Positions 32,562 through 42,000 are shown, numbered from the stretch's first letter. The stretch is DNA of 64,000 nt from Leminorella richardii (GCF_900478135.1 NZ_LS483470.1:2662501-2726500); one strand, 5' to 3'. Notes: a model not told the origin generated them from the sequence alone. Numbers and translations are program-made.

Positions 32562-34124
32562 ATGAATAAAGAAAAAAGCCTCTCGACGCCGCTTTATATT
32601 AAAGTCGACGAGCAGGACAATGTAGCGATAGTCGTAAACGATAACGGCCTTCCCGCAGGCACCCGCTTTAGCTGCGGCCTTGAGCTGGTGGAAATGGTGC
32701 CTCAGGGCCATAAGGTTGCGCTGAATGATATCGCTAAAGGCGAAAGTATCATTCGCTATGGTGAAATCATCGGCTATGCCGTTAAGGATATTCCCCAAGG
32801 CAGTTGGATAGAAGAATCGCTGGTGGAGCTTCCCGAAGCGCCAGCACTGGAAACGCTTCCGCTGGCCACCAGTGTTCCCCCTGCTATGCCGCCTTTAGAA
32901 GGCTATACCTTCGAAGGCTACCGCAACGCTGACGGCAGTGTGGGTACCAAAAACCTGTTGGGTATCACCACCAGCGTTCAGTGCGTGGCTGGCGTCGTTG
33001 ACTACGTGGTCAAACTTATCGAGCGCGACTTGCTGCCCAAATACCCTAACGTTGACGGCGTTGTCGGCCTGAATCACCTCTACGGCTGCGGCGTTGCCAT
33101 CAACGCTCCTGCTGCCGTCGTGCCTATCCGCACTATCCATAACCTAGCGCTCAACCCCAACTTTGGCGGTGAAGTCATGGTGATTGGACTGGGCTGTGAA
33201 AAACTTCAGCCGGAAAGGCTGCTGGAAGGTACTCCAGACACGCAAAAAATTATCCTGAAAGACAGCCCGATCGTTCGCCTGCAGGACGAGCAACACATGG
33301 GCTTTGGCGCCATGGTTCAAGAGATTATGCGCGTCGCGGAGATACATCTTCAGCGGCTGAACGCCAGAACCCGTGAAACCTGCCCCGCGTCTGAGCTGGT
33401 GGTCGGTATGCAGTGCGGCGGCAGCGACGCCTTTTCCGGCGTAACGGCCAACCCAGCAGTAGGCTTCGCCTCCGACCTTCTGGTGCGCGCTGGCGCAACG
33501 GTGATGTTCTCTGAAGTCACCGAAGTGCGCGACGCTATCCACCTGCTGACGCCGCGCGCCATCGACGAACAGGTCGGTAAACGCCTGCTGGAAGAGATGG
33601 CCTGGTACGACAACTATCTCGACAGCGGCAAAACCGACCGCAGCGCCAACCCCTCTCCGGGCAACAAAAAGGGTGGGCTGGCCAACGTGGTGGAAAAAGC
33701 GCTGGGATCCATTGCCAAATCGGGCAAGAGCGCCATTATCGAAGTGCTGTCACCGGGTCAACGTCCAACCAAACGCGGGCTTATCTACGCAGCTACGCCT
33801 GCCAGCGACTTTGTCTGCGGCACCCAGCAGCTAGCCTCAGGCATTACACTACAGGTGTTTACCTCCGGCCGAGGCACCCCCTACGGCTTGGCTGCGGTAC
33901 CGGTTATCAAGATGTCGACCCGCAGCGCGCTGGCAAAACGCTGGTTCGATCTGGTAGACATTGACGCAGGCACCATTGCTACTGGTGATGCAACCATTGA
34001 AGACGTCGGCTGGGAGCTGTTTCACATGCTGCTAGACGTGGCCAGCGGCCGCAAAAAGCCGTGGTCCGATCAATGGGGCCTCCATAACGCGCTGGCGGTG
34101 TTTAACCCAGCTCCGGTGACCTAG
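32562..34124 (+). CDS. garD: Galactarate dehydratase
   Basis: A 520-residue dehydratase of the UxaA/GarD family. An N-terminal SAF domain (about residues 10-85, IKVDEQDNVAIVVNDNGLPAG) is followed by the dehydratase domain (YRNADGSVGTKNLLGI, GLNHLYGCGVAINAP, VIGLGCEKLQPE, VVGMQCGGSDAFSGVTANPA). It converts galactarate to 5-keto-4-deoxyglucarate. It is divergent from gudP and feeds the same GarL-GarR-GarK route. Confidence 0.95.
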   Translation: MNKEKSLSTPLYIKVDEQDNVAIVVNDNGLPAGTRFSCGLELVEMVPQGHKVALNDIAKGESIIRYGEIIGYAVKDIPQGSWIEESLVELPEAPALETLPLATSVPPAMPPLEGYTFEGYRNADGSVGTKNLLGITTSVQCVAGVVDYVVKLIERDLLPKYPNVDGVVGLNHLYGCGVAINAPAAVVPIRTIHNLALNPNFGGEVMVIGLGCEKLQPERLLEGTPDTQKIILKDSPIVRLQDEQHMGFGAMVQEIMRVAEIHLQRLNARTRETCPASELVVGMQCGGSDAFSGVTANPAVGFASDLLVRAGATVMFSEVTEVRDAIHLLTPRAIDEQVGKRLLEEMAWYDNYLDSGKTDRSANPSPGNKKGGLANVVEKALGSIAKSGKSAIIEVLSPGQRPTKRGLIYAATPASDFVCGTQQLASGITLQVFTSGRGTPYGLAAVPVIKMSTRSALAKRWFDLVDIDAGTIATGDATIEDVGWELFHMLLDVASGRKKPWSDQWGLHNALAVFNPAPVT

Positions 34125-34150
34125 TAGGTTAATGGATTAGTATTGAGATG

Positions 34151-34184
34151 GAAAAGCGGCTCTTTGTGGGTCGCTTTTAAAAGG
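34151..34184 (+). terminator. Terminator-like hairpin after garD
   Basis: AAAAGCGGC / GTCGCTTTT stem with a 9-base loop about 30 bases after the garD stop codon, ending in a T run. Confidence 0.6.
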
Positions 34185-34276
34185 AAAAGCTTTAAAAGAA
34201 GTCTGTTTATTAATCCTTAAAGGATTTAATAACGTAACGCAAGACGTTACCAATAAAAAAGAATAGGTGCACTAAG

Positions 34277-34534
34277 CTACTCTCGGGAAAATAGTGAACG
34301 CCATTGCAGTTCAAAAAGCGCCTCCTGATGTTCTATAAGAAGCCGTTCACGCAATGCCCTCCATTCTATCCAACTACATCGAGATTGATGGTGGCGTAGA
34401 CCTTTTCTGTACGCTAAAGGTAATGCAATAACTCCAATGAGTAAGAACATCAAACACCCAATAGCCACTATCTTATTTCCAGCTATATCGATACTTTCTC
34501 CCCCAAAATAATTTATGAGCAAAATCACCGCCAA
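34277..34534 (-). CDS. Small membrane protein, possibly the frameshifted end of the upstream gene
   Basis: The open frame starts only with TTG, inside the end of the preceding gene. It has two hydrophobic segments (AVILLINYFGG and AIGCLMFLLIGVIALPLAY) and a charged tail (RGLRHHQSRC, then Arg/Glu-rich helices). Reading upstream in this frame gives SHWIIRGSIICIGLAVILLI, a natural start of a membrane helix, open back to about 34600. I suspect it is the true C-terminus of the protein at 34525-34860, separated by an indel. The product is not recognised. Confidence 0.45.
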   Translation of the reverse strand: MAVILLINYFGGESIDIAGNKIVAIGCLMFLLIGVIALPLAYRKGLRHHQSRCSWIEWRALRERLLIEHQEALFELQWRSLFSRE

Positions 34535-34860
34535 CCCAATGCAAATGATGCTTCCCCGAATAATCCAATGTGAAACATATAGCGTAAAGCCGCAGATTTA
34601 GGGTGCTGAACAATACATATCCTTCGCTCTGGGTGAACGTTAAAAGCAACAACCTCATAAATACCATTTTCCGACGGTACAGCATGCACAGTCACCATTA
34701 CCTCTTCAGCCAGGAAGATGTATCGCTCTACCGGTAAAAACAGGCTAAACTCATCCTCACAACCATCTAACCTAAATATCAGTAAACAACCATCGGAAGT
34801 GGTATAAGGCCAGCTCTGTGGGGAACGACAAAGCTTCAGATTTCCTGTCCTCGTTATCAT
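34525..34860 (-). CDS. Unknown protein, possibly truncated by a frameshift
   Basis: A 111-residue beta-rich protein (GCLLIFRLDGCEDEFSLFLPVERYIF, split by Cys residues) that I do not recognise. The ATG overlaps the stop of the upstream gene by one base, so the two are coupled. The last ~15 residues (FGEASFALGWR) may be out-of-frame. Removing one AT from TATATG near 34572-34577 would join it to the membrane-spanning frame downstream, giving a protein of about 190 residues. Confidence 0.5.
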   Translation of the reverse strand: MITRTGNLKLCRSPQSWPYTTSDGCLLIFRLDGCEDEFSLFLPVERYIFLAEEVMVTVHAVPSENGIYEVVAFNVHPERRICIVQHPKSAALRYMFHIGLFGEASFALGWR

Positions 34861-36005
34861 TAATTTCGCTCCCTAACAATGATAAGTCTAAACGCGCGCT
34901 CTGCCGCCCTCCCCCATTTCATCCACAATACACATTCAATTCCCAACAACACCAACAAGAGCAGTCCCCACAGCGAGAAAATAGCGTCAATTGATATGGC
35001 AGCCGCCAACAGATACTTAGGCAGATCCACCAAAAATATAAATGCAGTAAGTAAAAAAATGATAACAGCTTGCTTTAGCACTCCCTTAGCCAATTCTAAT
35101 AATCTGTACTTCTGAATTGGGGCAAGAACGACGCGGGAAGGCTGAACTATCCACCGAGAAACGCTGCCTAATTTCTTATCTTCAGTAAAAGATACCGTTA
35201 CCGGTTCACCAACAACCAAGTCCTCACAGTGAGAAAAACTTCTGCGAAAGTCAAAATCATCGTCATAGTAAAAAATTCTATTAGAAATATTTAAACGATA
35301 GCTAATGGCGTTTGAAAAAATATTTTTTTCACAGGATATAAGTTGACCTGAATAAACGCCTTCAAAATAAGAGAGTTCAGGTTTGTTCACATTAATCTTA
35401 GGACAGATACTCTCGGCTTTTTGAAAATCGACCAGACTCTGGTAGAGATCTTTATCTGTCGGCGCATAATCTCCCACATCGCGCATAGCCTTACTTATTG
35501 CAGTAAGGGCAATGACAAGCTCATTATAGCTGTCGAAACTAAGATGAAATTCCCCTTCAGTGATGCTTAAGCTACTCTTTAACTCTGGCAATTCCCGCCG
35601 ACAAACTATTTGCCAGAACTCCATTAGCCAAAAATCGCCTTTGGCACCATAGCGCTTTGACGCTGGTTTCTTAATACAATCCAAAATATCCTGAGTTTTT
35701 TTCGTCCATTCAACTCGGTATTCATAGCCTGGCACAAAAGGATATTCACGCAATAAGTCCGGGTCGTCAGCAGGATCTCCCCATTCATCCAGTTCATAAC
35801 CACTAAAGTCATAGTCGTCCTGCAAAAAACCTACAAGTTGTAAATCGAGGTTAGGTATTTTAGCAATATCGACCATTCCCCAACTGCCCTCCTTCCGTAG
35901 AGAGGACTCAATACTTTCCTGAGGAAGTAAAAGGTTTTCCAGAGAGAAATTAGCTAGTTGATTAAACTTATTCTTAAAAAGTATTCGGCTCTCTTTTTTG
36001 TCCAT
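34860..36005 (-). CDS. Unknown membrane-anchored protein
   Basis: A 381-residue protein I cannot place in a family. Residues 1-310 are soluble, acidic and rich in aromatic residues (GYELDEWGDPADDPDLLREY). The C-terminus has two membrane segments (about residues 313-332 AVIIFLLTAFIFLVDLPKYL and 341-362 FSLWGLLLLVLLGIECVLW). It is distinctly AT-richer than the gud-gar genes beside it and sits between garD and cdaR, where enteric genomes usually have none. This suggests acquired DNA; an immunity-type role is one possibility but I have no direct evidence. Confidence 0.6.
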   Translation of the reverse strand: MDKKESRILFKNKFNQLANFSLENLLLPQESIESSLRKEGSWGMVDIAKIPNLDLQLVGFLQDDYDFSGYELDEWGDPADDPDLLREYPFVPGYEYRVEWTKKTQDILDCIKKPASKRYGAKGDFWLMEFWQIVCRRELPELKSSLSITEGEFHLSFDSYNELVIALTAISKAMRDVGDYAPTDKDLYQSLVDFQKAESICPKINVNKPELSYFEGVYSGQLISCEKNIFSNAISYRLNISNRIFYYDDDFDFRRSFSHCEDLVVGEPVTVSFTEDKKLGSVSRWIVQPSRVVLAPIQKYRLLELAKGVLKQAVIIFLLTAFIFLVDLPKYLLAAAISIDAIFSLWGLLLLVLLGIECVLWMKWGRAAERAFRLIIVRERN

Positions 36006-36171
36006 ACTTATGGTAAGTTCCCTTTAGCCAGCATTCGCAACTTCCGTTCAGCATAAACATATATAACCGTAACGACTATAAAAAATACCTTCTTAAATAA
36101 AATTTATATTTTATAAAAGTAAATAGCAGTCATTCAGACTGTTGAAATGATAAATACTTTATCAGCACCCC

Positions 36172-37326
36172 CTACTCCTCATCCAGCTGTAGCGCAATAT
36201 ACAGCTGCATATGGTCGTCAAACTTCTTCAGGTTAAGCCCGGTGATATCAGAAATGCGGTTGAGGCGATAGTCGAGGGTATTTCGGTGGATATAGAGTGA
36301 CTTTACTGTCGCGCCGGGGTGCATATTGTGTTTAAACCACGCCAGCAGCGTGCGGCGCAGCAGGCCGTTATTGTCCATAGCCTTAAGCTTAGAAAGGGGG
36401 CGGCTTAGCTCATTAACCTGCCAGCCACCGCGCAGGCTGTCGAGCAGCACAGGCAGCATCAGGTCTTGGTAGTAGTAGCTGCGCTGTTCCGGCATTCTTT
36501 TTTTGCCGACCGACATAGCTGCCTTGGCCGTACTGTAGGAGCGCGCGACGCTTCCCGGGCCGGAGAAATGGTTGCCAAGCGCAACGCTAACTTTAAGGCG
36601 AGTGTTTTCTGACATGCGCTGCAGCAGGCTGTCCACACGCCGGCGGTGTTCATCCGCATCCCAGCGGCCGTGGGAGTTTAACGCAGGCTGTAGCACCACC
36701 ATCTCGTTCAGGGACACAATAGCAATCAGGTTGTCTCTATCAGGCATCGTCAGCAGGGTTTGTACCTGCTGTAGCTCTGTCATGGAAACCTCAACGCCGA
36801 GACTGCCGCTTTCCAGCTCAATCAGCGTCACTATTCTTGGCTGCGTGAGATCGATACCCAGGCGCTGCGCCCAGCCAATCAGTGCCGTTGGCAGTTCGTC
36901 ACTGCGAATAAGGTTCAGAACCAGCGCTTCACGCATCCGGCTGTCCTGAGCCAGCATGTTAAGCAGTCTTGCCTGTTCCAGCATCATCTCTGCTGCCATG
37001 CTGACGAGCTGCCCGTTTTGACGCATCGTATTGGGCTCACCCGTCAGGCCGATCACCCCCACTATGTCCCCTTCCACTCGCAGAGGAAGATTAATGCCGG
37101 GCTTAACGCCTCGAAGGCTTGCAGCAACGGCATCATTGATTTCTACAATTCGCCCTTGCGACAGTGCTAACAGCGCGCCTTCATGCAGCTCACCGATTCG
37201 ATTAATGTCACCGCTGCCGATAATGGTGCCTTTAGCATCCATTACGTTGATATTGCTATCAATAATCTGCATGGTTCGATTGACGATGTCCTGAGCGAGC
37301 TTGGCATCAAGGTGGTAAAAAGACAT
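36172..37326 (-). CDS. cdaR: Carbohydrate diacid regulator
   Basis: A 384-residue transcription activator of the CdaR/SdaR family: an N-terminal diacid-sensing domain (DAKLAQDIVNRTMQIIDSNI, NVMDAKGTIIGSGD, VEGDIVGVIGLTGEP), a central GGDEF-like region, and a C-terminal PucR-type helix-turn-helix (VKSLYIHRNTLDYRLNRISD). In E. coli it senses glucarate, galactarate or glycerate and activates gud, gar and its own gene. The upstream palindrome at 37384-37403 fits autoregulation. Confidence 0.94.
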   Translation of the reverse strand: MSFYHLDAKLAQDIVNRTMQIIDSNINVMDAKGTIIGSGDINRIGELHEGALLALSQGRIVEINDAVAASLRGVKPGINLPLRVEGDIVGVIGLTGEPNTMRQNGQLVSMAAEMMLEQARLLNMLAQDSRMREALVLNLIRSDELPTALIGWAQRLGIDLTQPRIVTLIELESGSLGVEVSMTELQQVQTLLTMPDRDNLIAIVSLNEMVVLQPALNSHGRWDADEHRRRVDSLLQRMSENTRLKVSVALGNHFSGPGSVARSYSTAKAAMSVGKKRMPEQRSYYYQDLMLPVLLDSLRGGWQVNELSRPLSKLKAMDNNGLLRRTLLAWFKHNMHPGATVKSLYIHRNTLDYRLNRISDITGLNLKKFDDHMQLYIALQLDEE

Positions 37327-37383
37327 GGCGGTATCCTTACGACGCGTTCAACTTACCAAGGCTAATCGTAGTAAACCGTCGGC

Positions 37384-37403
37384 GCATTGTGCAATTGCAC
37401 AAA
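37384..37403. promoter_or_regulatory. Palindrome upstream of cdaR, candidate CdaR operator
   Basis: CATTGTGCAATTGCACAAAA contains the perfect core TGTGCAATTGCACA (37388-37401) and matches 14 of 20 bases of the gudP/garD palindrome. It lies about 60 bp before the cdaR start codon. Confidence 0.5.
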
Positions 37404-37594
37404 ATTGCGCACCATTTATTCAAAATGAGGGAATAATCACATTTATCAACAAGTCAGGACAAGGGAAAAACAATTCTCTAAATAGAACGCTTCAAAATGA
37501 ATAGTAAAAACTATCGATTTCCCACTGTCCTCGGGGTAAATATCCCGGTCACGCCGCGCAAAAACTGTACTGTACGCCAAAAAACGGTCGTAGC

Positions 37595-38524
37595 TTACAG
37601 CGCCTCCGTCTCTTTCATCTCCTCTATATCAGCAGATTTCAGCATCCCAATCAGGCGCTGTAAAATCGGCGTTAGCTGCGAGGCGTCGTAAACAATGTAC
37701 AAATCTGCCGGAATGCGTTCCTCAAGCGGCCGAAAAACGACACCCGGCCAGTTCATCTGTGCGTAGCTGTCTGCCATCAAGGTTATCCCCACGCCCATAC
37801 TCGTCAGCGCCAGCACGGTTTGGGGCTCAACGGCTTCACGAACAATATTGGGAGAAAAACCGGCACGAAAGCAGACCTTTTGTAAAAAAGACCAGTCCGA
37901 GTGCGCAGCTGGCAACGTCACGAAAGGCTCATTTCTCAGCTCGCCAAGAGGAATCGCGCTATAGGCAGCCAGCCGGTGGTTTCTTGGTAGTGCAACCAGA
38001 TAGGAAGCGCTACGCAGACGCTCGCCGGTCAGCCCCAGCGGGAGTGTTGTCGCCATTCTCCAGATACCGGCATCAATTTCATGATTTTCTAACAGCGCTA
38101 TCTGCATACCGGGCGACTTTTCGCGAAACAGAATGTCTACGGTCGGATTTTCCTGCATGAAGCGTAAGAAAAAGGGGCGTAGCCCGCCCCACAGCGCAGT
38201 ACCGACGATACCCAGTTCGACTCTTCCACGCTCACCTCGCCCAATTTGCTCAACTTTTGCCAGCGCCTGATTAGCAGCCTGCAGCAGTAGCCTCGCCTCT
38301 TCCATAAGGACTTTACCAGCATGGGTTAGCGCAACACTGCGGGAATGGCGAATAAACAGCATAGTGCCCAATTGGGATTCTAGCTCTTTGATATGAATGC
38401 TTAACGGCGGCTGAGACATATTCAGCCTCGCCGCTGCTCTACCAAAGTGCAGCTCTTCTGCAACCGCCAAAAAGTAGCGCAGCAGCTTCAGGTCAGTCCG
38501 ATAAATTCGCTCCGTCTGGTTCAC
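37595..38524 (-). CDS. LysR-family regulator (possible XapR equivalent)
   Basis: A 309-residue LysR-type regulator with a GTG start. The helix-turn-helix is at about residues 12-68 (KLLRYFLAVAEELHFGRAAARLNMSQPPLS, in two motifs). The effector domain runs from about residue 95 (GRVELGIVGTALWGGLRPF; TSMGVGITLMAD). In E. coli xanthosine genes are controlled by the LysR protein XapR. Here the regulator gene follows deoC in a nucleoside cluster, which makes that role plausible but unproven. Confidence 0.85.
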   Translation of the reverse strand: MNQTERIYRTDLKLLRYFLAVAEELHFGRAAARLNMSQPPLSIHIKELESQLGTMLFIRHSRSVALTHAGKVLMEEARLLLQAANQALAKVEQIGRGERGRVELGIVGTALWGGLRPFFLRFMQENPTVDILFREKSPGMQIALLENHEIDAGIWRMATTLPLGLTGERLRSASYLVALPRNHRLAAYSAIPLGELRNEPFVTLPAAHSDWSFLQKVCFRAGFSPNIVREAVEPQTVLALTSMGVGITLMADSYAQMNWPGVVFRPLEERIPADLYIVYDASQLTPILQRLIGMLKSADIEEMKETEAL

Positions 38525-38615
38525 TACTGACTCCCGTTTGGGGACGCCCCATTAATGGTATTCTCGCTAAAATTGTCCCGGCTACCAAATCAACACTCGC
38601 CAGTGAAACAGTTTT

Positions 38616-39386
38616 TTAATAGGCATTTTGCGACGAAGTCTCTGAACGATCTTCCAACGTCGCCAGCAGGCTTGTTAATAGGCTGGATGCGCCAAAGCGA
38701 AAATTCCTCGGCGTTACCCATTCATTGCCCAACAGGCGCGCTGCGATATCCAGATAAACCTGAGCCTCCTGCGCTGAACGCACTCCGCCTGCAGCCTTAA
38801 ACCCGCACCTACCGCCTTTTTCCGCAATGACCTGAAGCATGACTTCTGCCGCTTCAGGCGTCGCGTTGACCGGCACCTTTCCGGTAGAGGTCTTGATAAA
38901 GTCCGCACCGGCGTCAATCGCAATTTGTGATGCCTGACGGATAAGTGAAGGATCGCTCAGCTCACCGCTTTCAATAATGACTTTCAGCAGCTTATCACCG
39001 CAGGCCGCTTTACAGGCCGCCACCAGATCGTAACCGATCTGGGTATTACCCGTCTGTAACGCACGCCACGGAAACACAACGTCAACTTCGTCTGCACCGT
39101 CAGCGATCGCTGCTCGAGTTTCCCGTTCTGCCAGAGCGATATCTGCCGCCCCTGCCGGGAAGTTGGTCACTGTCGCGACTTTTACCGACTCCAACCCCAG
39201 CTCCGCTAGCGCTTGGTGAGCTTTGGCAATAAATGCCGGATAAACGCAAACCGCAGCGGGGTGGCCAAACGCCGTGTTGGCGTTTTGGCACAGCGACTGA
39301 ATCACTTCGGGCGTGTCGCTCGCGTTAAGCGACGTTAAGTCCATCAGAGTTAAGGCTTTCTGTGCCGTATTTTTTAAGCTTTGCAT
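38616..39386 (-). CDS. deoC: Deoxyribose-phosphate aldolase
   Basis: A 256-residue class I aldolase. The Schiff-base lysine is in ADFIKTSTGKVPVNAT, the proton-relay lysine is in CGFKAAGGVR, and DEVDVVFPWRALQTG is also typical. It cleaves deoxyribose 5-phosphate to acetaldehyde and glyceraldehyde 3-phosphate. It is the distal gene of the xapA-xapB-xapX-deoC run, so the deoxyribose part of nucleosides is channelled to glycolysis. Confidence 0.95.
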   Translation of the reverse strand: MQSLKNTAQKALTLMDLTSLNASDTPEVIQSLCQNANTAFGHPAAVCVYPAFIAKAHQALAELGLESVKVATVTNFPAGAADIALAERETRAAIADGADEVDVVFPWRALQTGNTQIGYDLVAACKAACGDKLLKVIIESGELSDPSLIRQASQIAIDAGADFIKTSTGKVPVNATPEAAEVMLQVIAEKGGRCGFKAAGGVRSAQEAQVYLDIAARLLGNEWVTPRNFRFGASSLLTSLLATLEDRSETSSQNAY

Positions 39387-39421
39387 GTGTTATTTCTCCG
39401 TCTATTTTCGGTATATCCGCG

Positions 39422-39580
39422 CTATTGCATTACCCATTTAACGGCCAGATAGCCAACGTACATAAATACAATGGTCAATACGCCTGGCAAAACGTTCGGC
39501 GCAGGAATAGGCACGCGTAGAAAAGTACACAGTGCCCCTACGGTAAAACCAACGCCGGACGATAGCAAAATCTCTTTCAT
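39422..39580 (-). CDS. xapX: Small membrane protein with XapX domain
   Basis: A 52-residue protein in a gap that looks empty at first sight. It reads MKEILLSSGVGFTVGALC, then a pair of short membrane helices with LRVPIPAPNVLPGVLTIV between them, and ends YLAVKWVMQ. This is the XapX (DUF1427) pattern, in which the conserved prolines PxPAP separate two helices. XapX genes are linked to xanthosine transport genes, as here (just downstream of the transporter). The ATG follows GGAG. A longer overlapping frame at this place is spurious. Confidence 0.85.
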   Translation of the reverse strand: MKEILLSSGVGFTVGALCTFLRVPIPAPNVLPGVLTIVFMYVGYLAVKWVMQ

Positions 39581-39682
39581 TTAAAGCTCCATCAAACAGT
39601 ATTTCAAACGGGAGTATTTGTCCCTTCTCGGTGAAAACAGAACGCCGCATCTTCGCCTAGGCCAAGAGCGCGGCGTGATTCA

Positions 39683-40939
39683 TCAGTGCGCAATGCTGGC
39701 CTGCGACAGCTTTTCTGGCTCATGGCGATAGCGGAAAGTGAAGAAGAACACCACAGCCAGCGCCAGCGCATAGGCGGCAAACACTAGCCATATGGTTTGC
39801 CAGTCCCTAACGCCGTTAACAGTGAAATAGTCCACCGCTTTACCGCTCAGAATAGCGCCGACATAGGCACCAACGCCGTTGACCATCGTCATAAATAGTC
39901 CCTGAGCGCTTGCGCGAATATCAGAGCTGGTCTCTTGCTCAACAAACACCGAACCGGAAATGTTGAAGAAGTCAAAAGCGCAGCCATAAACAATCATCGA
40001 CAGCATCAACAGGATAAAGCCTGTCGAAGAAGGATCGCCGTAGGCAAACAGTCCAAAGCGCAGTGTCCAGGCAATCATGCTGAGCAGCATCACTGTCTTG
40101 ATACCAAAGCGCTTTAAGAAGAACGGGATAGCCAGAATAAACACCACTTCCGACATTTGTGAAACGGACAGCAGGATAGACGGGTACTTCACGACAAAGC
40201 TGTCTTTAAACTCAGGATTGAGCGCAAAGTCGTGTAGAAACGGATTGCCAAAAGTATTGGTTATCTGCAGCACGGCACCCAGCAGCATGGCAAACATGAA
40301 AAACACCGCCATTCTCGGCTTTTTAAACAGCACAAAGGCATCCAGCCCCAGCATATTGACCCAGGTCTGATCTTTCTTTTTATTCGCCGTCGGAATGGAG
40401 GGTAATGTCATCGCGTAAACGGCCAGCAGCAGCGACATACCGGAAGCGATATACAGTTGAATATTGCTCAACTCCAGCTTCAGCAGGCTTATCGTCCACA
40501 TTGCAACAATAAAGCCGATGGTGCCAAACACGCGGATCGGCGGAAAATGAGTGACGGTGTCTAGTCCCGCTTTTTCCAGACAGGAGTAAGAAATGGTGTT
40601 AGACAGCGCGATAGTCGGCATAAACGCCATGGCGTTAACCAGCATAACCCAAAACATCAGCGTCGGATCGTTGACCGTTGCCGCGTAAAACAGTGCACAG
40701 GCGCACAGCAAATGGCAAAGCGTATACACCTGATTGGCGCGCATCCACTTGTCGGCCACAATGCCAATCAGGCTTGGCATCAATACTGCCGCCAGCCCCT
40801 TGGTGCTATAAACCATCCCTACGGACGCGCCGTTAAAATGCAGGGTTTTTATCATGTAGGAACCCAGCGTCACCAGCCAGCTCCCCCAGATGAAATACTG
40901 CAAAAATGACATGATCTTTAAGCGATTTTTAATGCCCAT
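39683..40939 (-). CDS. Nucleoside:H+ symporter (XapB/NupG family)
   Basis: A 418-residue nucleoside permease of the NHS family with 12 predicted membrane segments, the exact length of E. coli XapB and NupG. The start MGIKNRLKIMSFLQYFIWGSW is chosen by homology; an in-frame upstream ATG is unsupported. Position between the xanthosine phosphorylase gene and xapX suggests xanthosine uptake (xapB), but NupG-like general nucleoside uptake cannot be excluded. Confidence 0.92.
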   Translation of the reverse strand: MGIKNRLKIMSFLQYFIWGSWLVTLGSYMIKTLHFNGASVGMVYSTKGLAAVLMPSLIGIVADKWMRANQVYTLCHLLCACALFYAATVNDPTLMFWVMLVNAMAFMPTIALSNTISYSCLEKAGLDTVTHFPPIRVFGTIGFIVAMWTISLLKLELSNIQLYIASGMSLLLAVYAMTLPSIPTANKKKDQTWVNMLGLDAFVLFKKPRMAVFFMFAMLLGAVLQITNTFGNPFLHDFALNPEFKDSFVVKYPSILLSVSQMSEVVFILAIPFFLKRFGIKTVMLLSMIAWTLRFGLFAYGDPSSTGFILLMLSMIVYGCAFDFFNISGSVFVEQETSSDIRASAQGLFMTMVNGVGAYVGAILSGKAVDYFTVNGVRDWQTIWLVFAAYALALAVVFFFTFRYRHEPEKLSQASIAH

Positions 40940-41050
40940 CGGTTTCCCCTTTTGATTATTATTGGGCAAAGCCGGGCGCTGGCGTCCTGTCGTATGACAG
41001 GACACCCGCTTACGTCGGCCTTAGCCTCTTTTTGGTTACCGCAGTTGGAG

Positions 41051-41884
41051 TTAGGCCAGCTTGCGCAGGAAGCCGCAAATTAGCGTAATAAAGTTTTGAG
41101 TAGAAAGCTTGGCCGCAGCCAGCGTTTGTTCATGGGACAGGGCAACGCTACCAAGGCCTTCGGCTAGGTTAGTGATCGCCGAGACGGCAACAACTTTCAG
41201 CCCACAGTGGCGTGCAGAAATCACCTCAGGAACCACAGACATGCCAACGACGTGACCGCCTATAATCTGCATCATGCGGATTTCCGCCGCAGTTTCGAAG
41301 TTCGGCCCCGGATAAGAGACAAATACCCCTTCAGACAGCGGAAAACCTGATTCTTTCGCAACGTCCTGTAGCAGCGCGCGGTAGTCCGCATCATAGGCAT
41401 TCGCCAGTGAGAAAAAACGCTCGCCGAATCGCTCGTCATTAGGCCCAACCATCGGCGTGCCCGGCATAGTATTGATGTGATCGCACAGAGAAACCAGACT
41501 GCCCGGCTCGACGTCAGCCCGCAGAGAACCTGCCGCATTAGTAGAAAACAGCAGTTCACAGCCCAGCAGCTTAAAGGTGCGGATAGCATCGGTCAGTATG
41601 TCCATTCCGCGCCCTTCGTAAAAATGTCCGCGCCCTTTCATGCAGGCCACTGGCACACCGGAGAGCGTCCCCAGCACCAGCTCGCCCGCATGGCCATGCA
41701 CCGTGCTGACCGGAAAACCGGGCAGCTTTTCGTAAGAGATCGCTACAGCGTCTTCAATCTGCTCGGCCAGAACGCCTAATCCAGAACCTAAAATAAACGC
41801 CACTTTAGGAGTAAAGTTCGGCTTGGATGCTCGAATAATATCGGCAGCATAAAAAGGATTTTGAGAGAGTCCGGTTTTCGACAT
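41051..41884 (-). CDS. xapA: Xanthosine/purine-nucleoside phosphorylase
   Basis: A 277-residue trimeric-type purine nucleoside phosphorylase (PNP/MTAP family), the same length as E. coli XapA. Motifs: FILGSGLGVLAEQ phosphate site, VHGHAGELVLG, MKGRGHFYEGRG, STNAAGSLRADVEPG and VGMSVVPEVISARHCGLKV. It splits xanthosine, inosine or guanosine with phosphate to base plus (deoxy)ribose 1-phosphate, the substrate of the divergently encoded phosphopentomutase. Confidence 0.93.
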   Translation of the reverse strand: MSKTGLSQNPFYAADIIRASKPNFTPKVAFILGSGLGVLAEQIEDAVAISYEKLPGFPVSTVHGHAGELVLGTLSGVPVACMKGRGHFYEGRGMDILTDAIRTFKLLGCELLFSTNAAGSLRADVEPGSLVSLCDHINTMPGTPMVGPNDERFGERFFSLANAYDADYRALLQDVAKESGFPLSEGVFVSYPGPNFETAAEIRMMQIIGGHVVGMSVVPEVISARHCGLKVVAVSAITNLAEGLGSVALSHEQTLAAAKLSTQNFITLICGFLRKLA

Positions 41885-42000
41885 GGTAGAGTTTCCTTAT
41901 TTTTATTAGCGTATCTTGAATCGTGAAACAAGAGGTATTCTTTATCGCTCTATTTATACCGATGATGAAAATACTTTATCCAATATTGTTTACTGCCACG

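Noticed and set aside
34473..34685. 70-codon minus-strand ORF
   Set aside because: Third frame across the suspected frameshift; neither the upstream nor the downstream protein continues in it.
39438..39650. 70-codon minus-strand ORF in the xapB-deoC gap
   Set aside because: It overlaps the XapX gene in another frame; the XapX frame has the ribosome-binding site and family motif.
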